A stretch of DNA of 64,000 nucleotides. It comes from Elysia chlorotica (taxonomy: Eukaryota > Mollusca > Gastropoda > Plakobranchidae). How positions within the stretch are numbered: position 1 is the first letter of the stretch; the number at the start of each line of letters is the position of its first letter. Both the position numbers and the translations under genes were made by a program. The DNA is taken from positions 113,942 through 177,941 of the forward strand of contig RQTK01000542.1 of the NCBI GenBank assembly GCA_003991915.1, read 5' to 3'. Positions 61,576 to 64,000 of the stretch are shown here, piece by piece. The notes under the pieces were generated by a model. The model searched no databases and was not told the DNA's origin. It saw only the letters and a program-made list of their open reading frames with translations.

Positions 61576-62834
61576 TCAAATTTGGTATCATCTAAAACTG
61601 AAGTGCATAAAGTAAAGTGACCGCCGAGAGGCAAAGGAAAGCCACCATGTACAGAATTAGTTAACTACAGTAGAAGTGTGCTAGAGGATCACATTCTTTT
61701 ATACTCTGCTGGACAATCTGAAAAGTATAATTTTGGCTGGCACAACAAAAGAAGAGTTCAAAGTGATTTGTGCTTGTAATTGTCTATTTATTTAGATCTT
61801 TATTGTCTCGAACTGTTTGTGCTCAGTGTGCTCTGGGTGAGTTACAATTTTAATTGCAAATAAATGCAAAATATTTTTAAAAATTATATGGATTTTTCCC
61901 CTATTTTTTCCTTTCATTTTTTTAAACAATGGAATTTCTTGCTACCATAGAGCTGCACTATAAAAATTATCTTTATTATGTGAAGAATTTCACTGTAGTA
62001 CTAAAATTAACATTTTCTAATTTCAACTGACTGCTTACAAAGATCTGGTGCAAGGCGAACAAAAATGGAGTGTATAGTCCTCGAAGCTTCAATTTGCTCA
62101 CATTATTCTTTGATGAGAGAAGTTATGTAGTGAGTAACCTCGGTTCTTAGTTCCTACAGTTACCCTGCAATAACAACAACAAAAACACTATTGATTTGTG
62201 TTTCTGTTGGATAATTGCTATGTATAATGTTATGAGCGTGTAAAAACGATAATTCCTAACATCAGATCAGGACCAGTACTAAATTTGATTTTTTTAAATT
62301 TATGGCTTTATTCAATTCAATGATAATTACATACATTGTAAATTTAACAGTGTGGCTGTGAAACCTCCATCTTGAAGGAACTGGTCAATATTGTCAGTTT
62401 TCTGCTTTTGTTACTTTTACTACTAGTGTTAACCAGATAATTATTCTTCACATTTGAATATAAACTCCCTGCACCTAAGTTTCATTCTTATCTTTGGTGG
62501 ATGGAGTCTAGTTAAAATGATTTTTAATGGATGCCAATGAGCGAGTGAGTTTGTGTGTGTGTGTGTGTGGTGTGGGTGGATCGGTGGGTGCATGCATTTA
62601 TGCGCAAGCTTGGAACCTCCCCTTGCCTCCCTGGGGCCAGTGCTGCCTGTATGAACTAACTTGGGAACCTGGATGATTCAAGATTATTCCTGTTGATATC
62701 TGGTAGCCCTTACACTTCCCTGCTTCACATGCTCTCAGACAGGGTACACTCCTTCTCTTCTAAAGTCTCACTAAAAAAAATTGTTCAATAATCTTACATC
62801 ATCTAGGTTACCAAATAATGTATATGGCAATGGG

Positions 62835-62915
62835 AGCATCAGTTAATCAAGATTTGAACTTCGGACTTCAGCTCATCAGCCCAGAGCATACCCTACTGAC
62901 CTTTCTGGGGCCCTT
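62835..62915 (-). repeat. tRNA-like SINE head fragment
   Basis: On the minus strand, AGAAAGGTCAGTAGGGTATG and GAAGTTCAAATCTTG, at tRNA-like spacing. Confidence 0.55.
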
Positions 62916-64000
62916 AGCATCAAACTGATCCATTTCATAATTTCACAAATGTTTCGTGCAAATTGCTGTGATTACTGTAGTAATGAATAACATCTTCCAT
63001 TAAAATACTGGTCTTTCATTGTTACTTTCAGAAATGTTGGAGAGAACCAGAGAATAGAGAGTTGTGTATGTTTTAAACATTTGTCTCCAATTTGTAATTT
63101 AAAACAATATTCTGTCTTTGCTCTTGAACTAAATCTCTTATATGGTGAATTAGATTCTTAAAACTAATAAATTTTATGAATTCAGATCTCTTCTTATGTG
63201 AAAGGTCTAAGCCTTTCTTTTCTTCAGTATATAATAATTGTATACATGTATATTCCAAGACAAGCAGATGTTAAGTCTTGTAGTGGTGACATTTTCATAA
63301 CTTATTCTAAAACCTGTTTTTAGTGAAAGAATATGACATGCAGAGCAGGTCTCCTTTACTTTAGGAATAATTAATTCTATGGAGTTGGGGAGGAGAGTAG
63401 AGTGAATTTAATACAAGCTGTATTGAAGTATTGAGCAGTGGACTAAGAAACGAGAAGTGCGAGTGTGTGAAAGATGATGTTGCTTTGACCCTCACATTAG
63501 CAGGTCCAAGCATGGCATGTTACTATCTTGCAATGAACCTTCAGATAACAATATTGTTGAATAAAAATGGCATTTTAACATTTTATCAAGACTTGTTTCA
63601 GTCAATTCTTTTCATTTGAGTGAATGATTAAGTTACGCTTTTTTTACCCTTTCAAAACCTGGTTAAGATAATTGACATTTATTAAGAGTTGTTTCAGTCA
63701 ACTATTTTGGTTAGAGGGCATTATTAAGATATGCTTTGTTGACTTCCAAAACTTTGTTAAGTGGGAAAAAAAGAAAGGCAGAGAAATGGCTCAGAAGTAG
63801 GAGTTGGGTTGGATGGATTAGAATTGTTAAAAAAATGGGCTTTGATCCAAATGATTACAAATCAATAAACCTTTACAAAACTAAATTATACATTATTAAC
63901 AAGGTTATTAGTTTGTGTCTAAAAGATAAGCAATATTTTTTCATATTAAAGATATTGTAGTTAAACCTGCAAATATAAATGATTTTTAGCATGGTTCTCA

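Larger units (their letters stand above)
61243..64000. other. Downstream AT-rich sequence
   Basis: No gene recognised. Holds two tRNA-head SINE pieces and a (GT)n run near 62550-62567. AATAAA occurs near 63560. Confidence 0.5.

Overview
This is a eukaryotic genomic window with GT-AG introns, long AT-rich introns, many microsatellites and many tRNA-derived SINEs. Exon structure, gene family makeup and repeat style suggest a lophotrochozoan, most likely a mollusc and plausibly a gastropod. That assignment is inference. No prokaryotic operon, CRISPR array, rRNA or functional tRNA gene was seen.

Two protein-coding genes are reconstructed exon by exon. On the minus strand, eleven coding exons (14829 down to 3256) encode a complete 430-residue mitochondrial glycine C-acetyltransferase (GCAT, 2-amino-3-ketobutyrate CoA ligase). 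On the plus strand, a gene of at least 21 shared coding exons (35493 to 58994) encodes an oxysterol-binding-protein-related protein of the ORP10/ORP11 type: a PH domain, a coiled linker, and a full OSBP-related lipid-transfer domain with the EQVSHHPP signature. The main model with the 33168 first exon is 828 residues. All junctions are phase-consistent in both genes.

The 5' half of the ORP gene is the least ordinary part. Three candidate first exons (17967, 22230, 33168) all end in phase 0, and all fit a 50-bp exon at 35493 that leads in phase into the PH exon at 37399. One encodes a Cys-cluster N-terminus, one a RIM-like Rab-binding helix whose predicted continuation lies in the 50-bp exon, and one a Ser-rich disordered leader. 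A fourth candidate at 29773 ends in phase 2 and fits the PH exon directly. Either this ORP has swappable N-termini, including a Rab-effector-like one, or exons of another same-strand gene (RIM-like) are interleaved here.

Two ORP exons (80 bp and 94 bp) are each present as two identical copies inside diverged tandem duplications, and including both copies breaks the frame. A third ~0.6-0.75 kb duplication lies near 23 kb. These may be uncollapsed haplotypes or real exon duplications.

Repeats: a family of ~250-bp tRNA-derived SINEs in both orientations, sometimes abutting ORP splice acceptors; a second tRNA-like SINE family; a Mutator-like foldback MITE with a 9-bp target duplication in a GCAT intron; a 248-bp MITE downstream of the ORP stop; two decayed non-LTR retrotransposon ends; a ~100-bp intronic tandem array; and a tandem repeat that has copied the acceptor of one ORP exon as decoys. 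The two genes are divergent, with about 3.1 kb between the GCAT start and the most upstream ORP-strand exon. The last 5 kb is ORP 3' UTR and downstream sequence.
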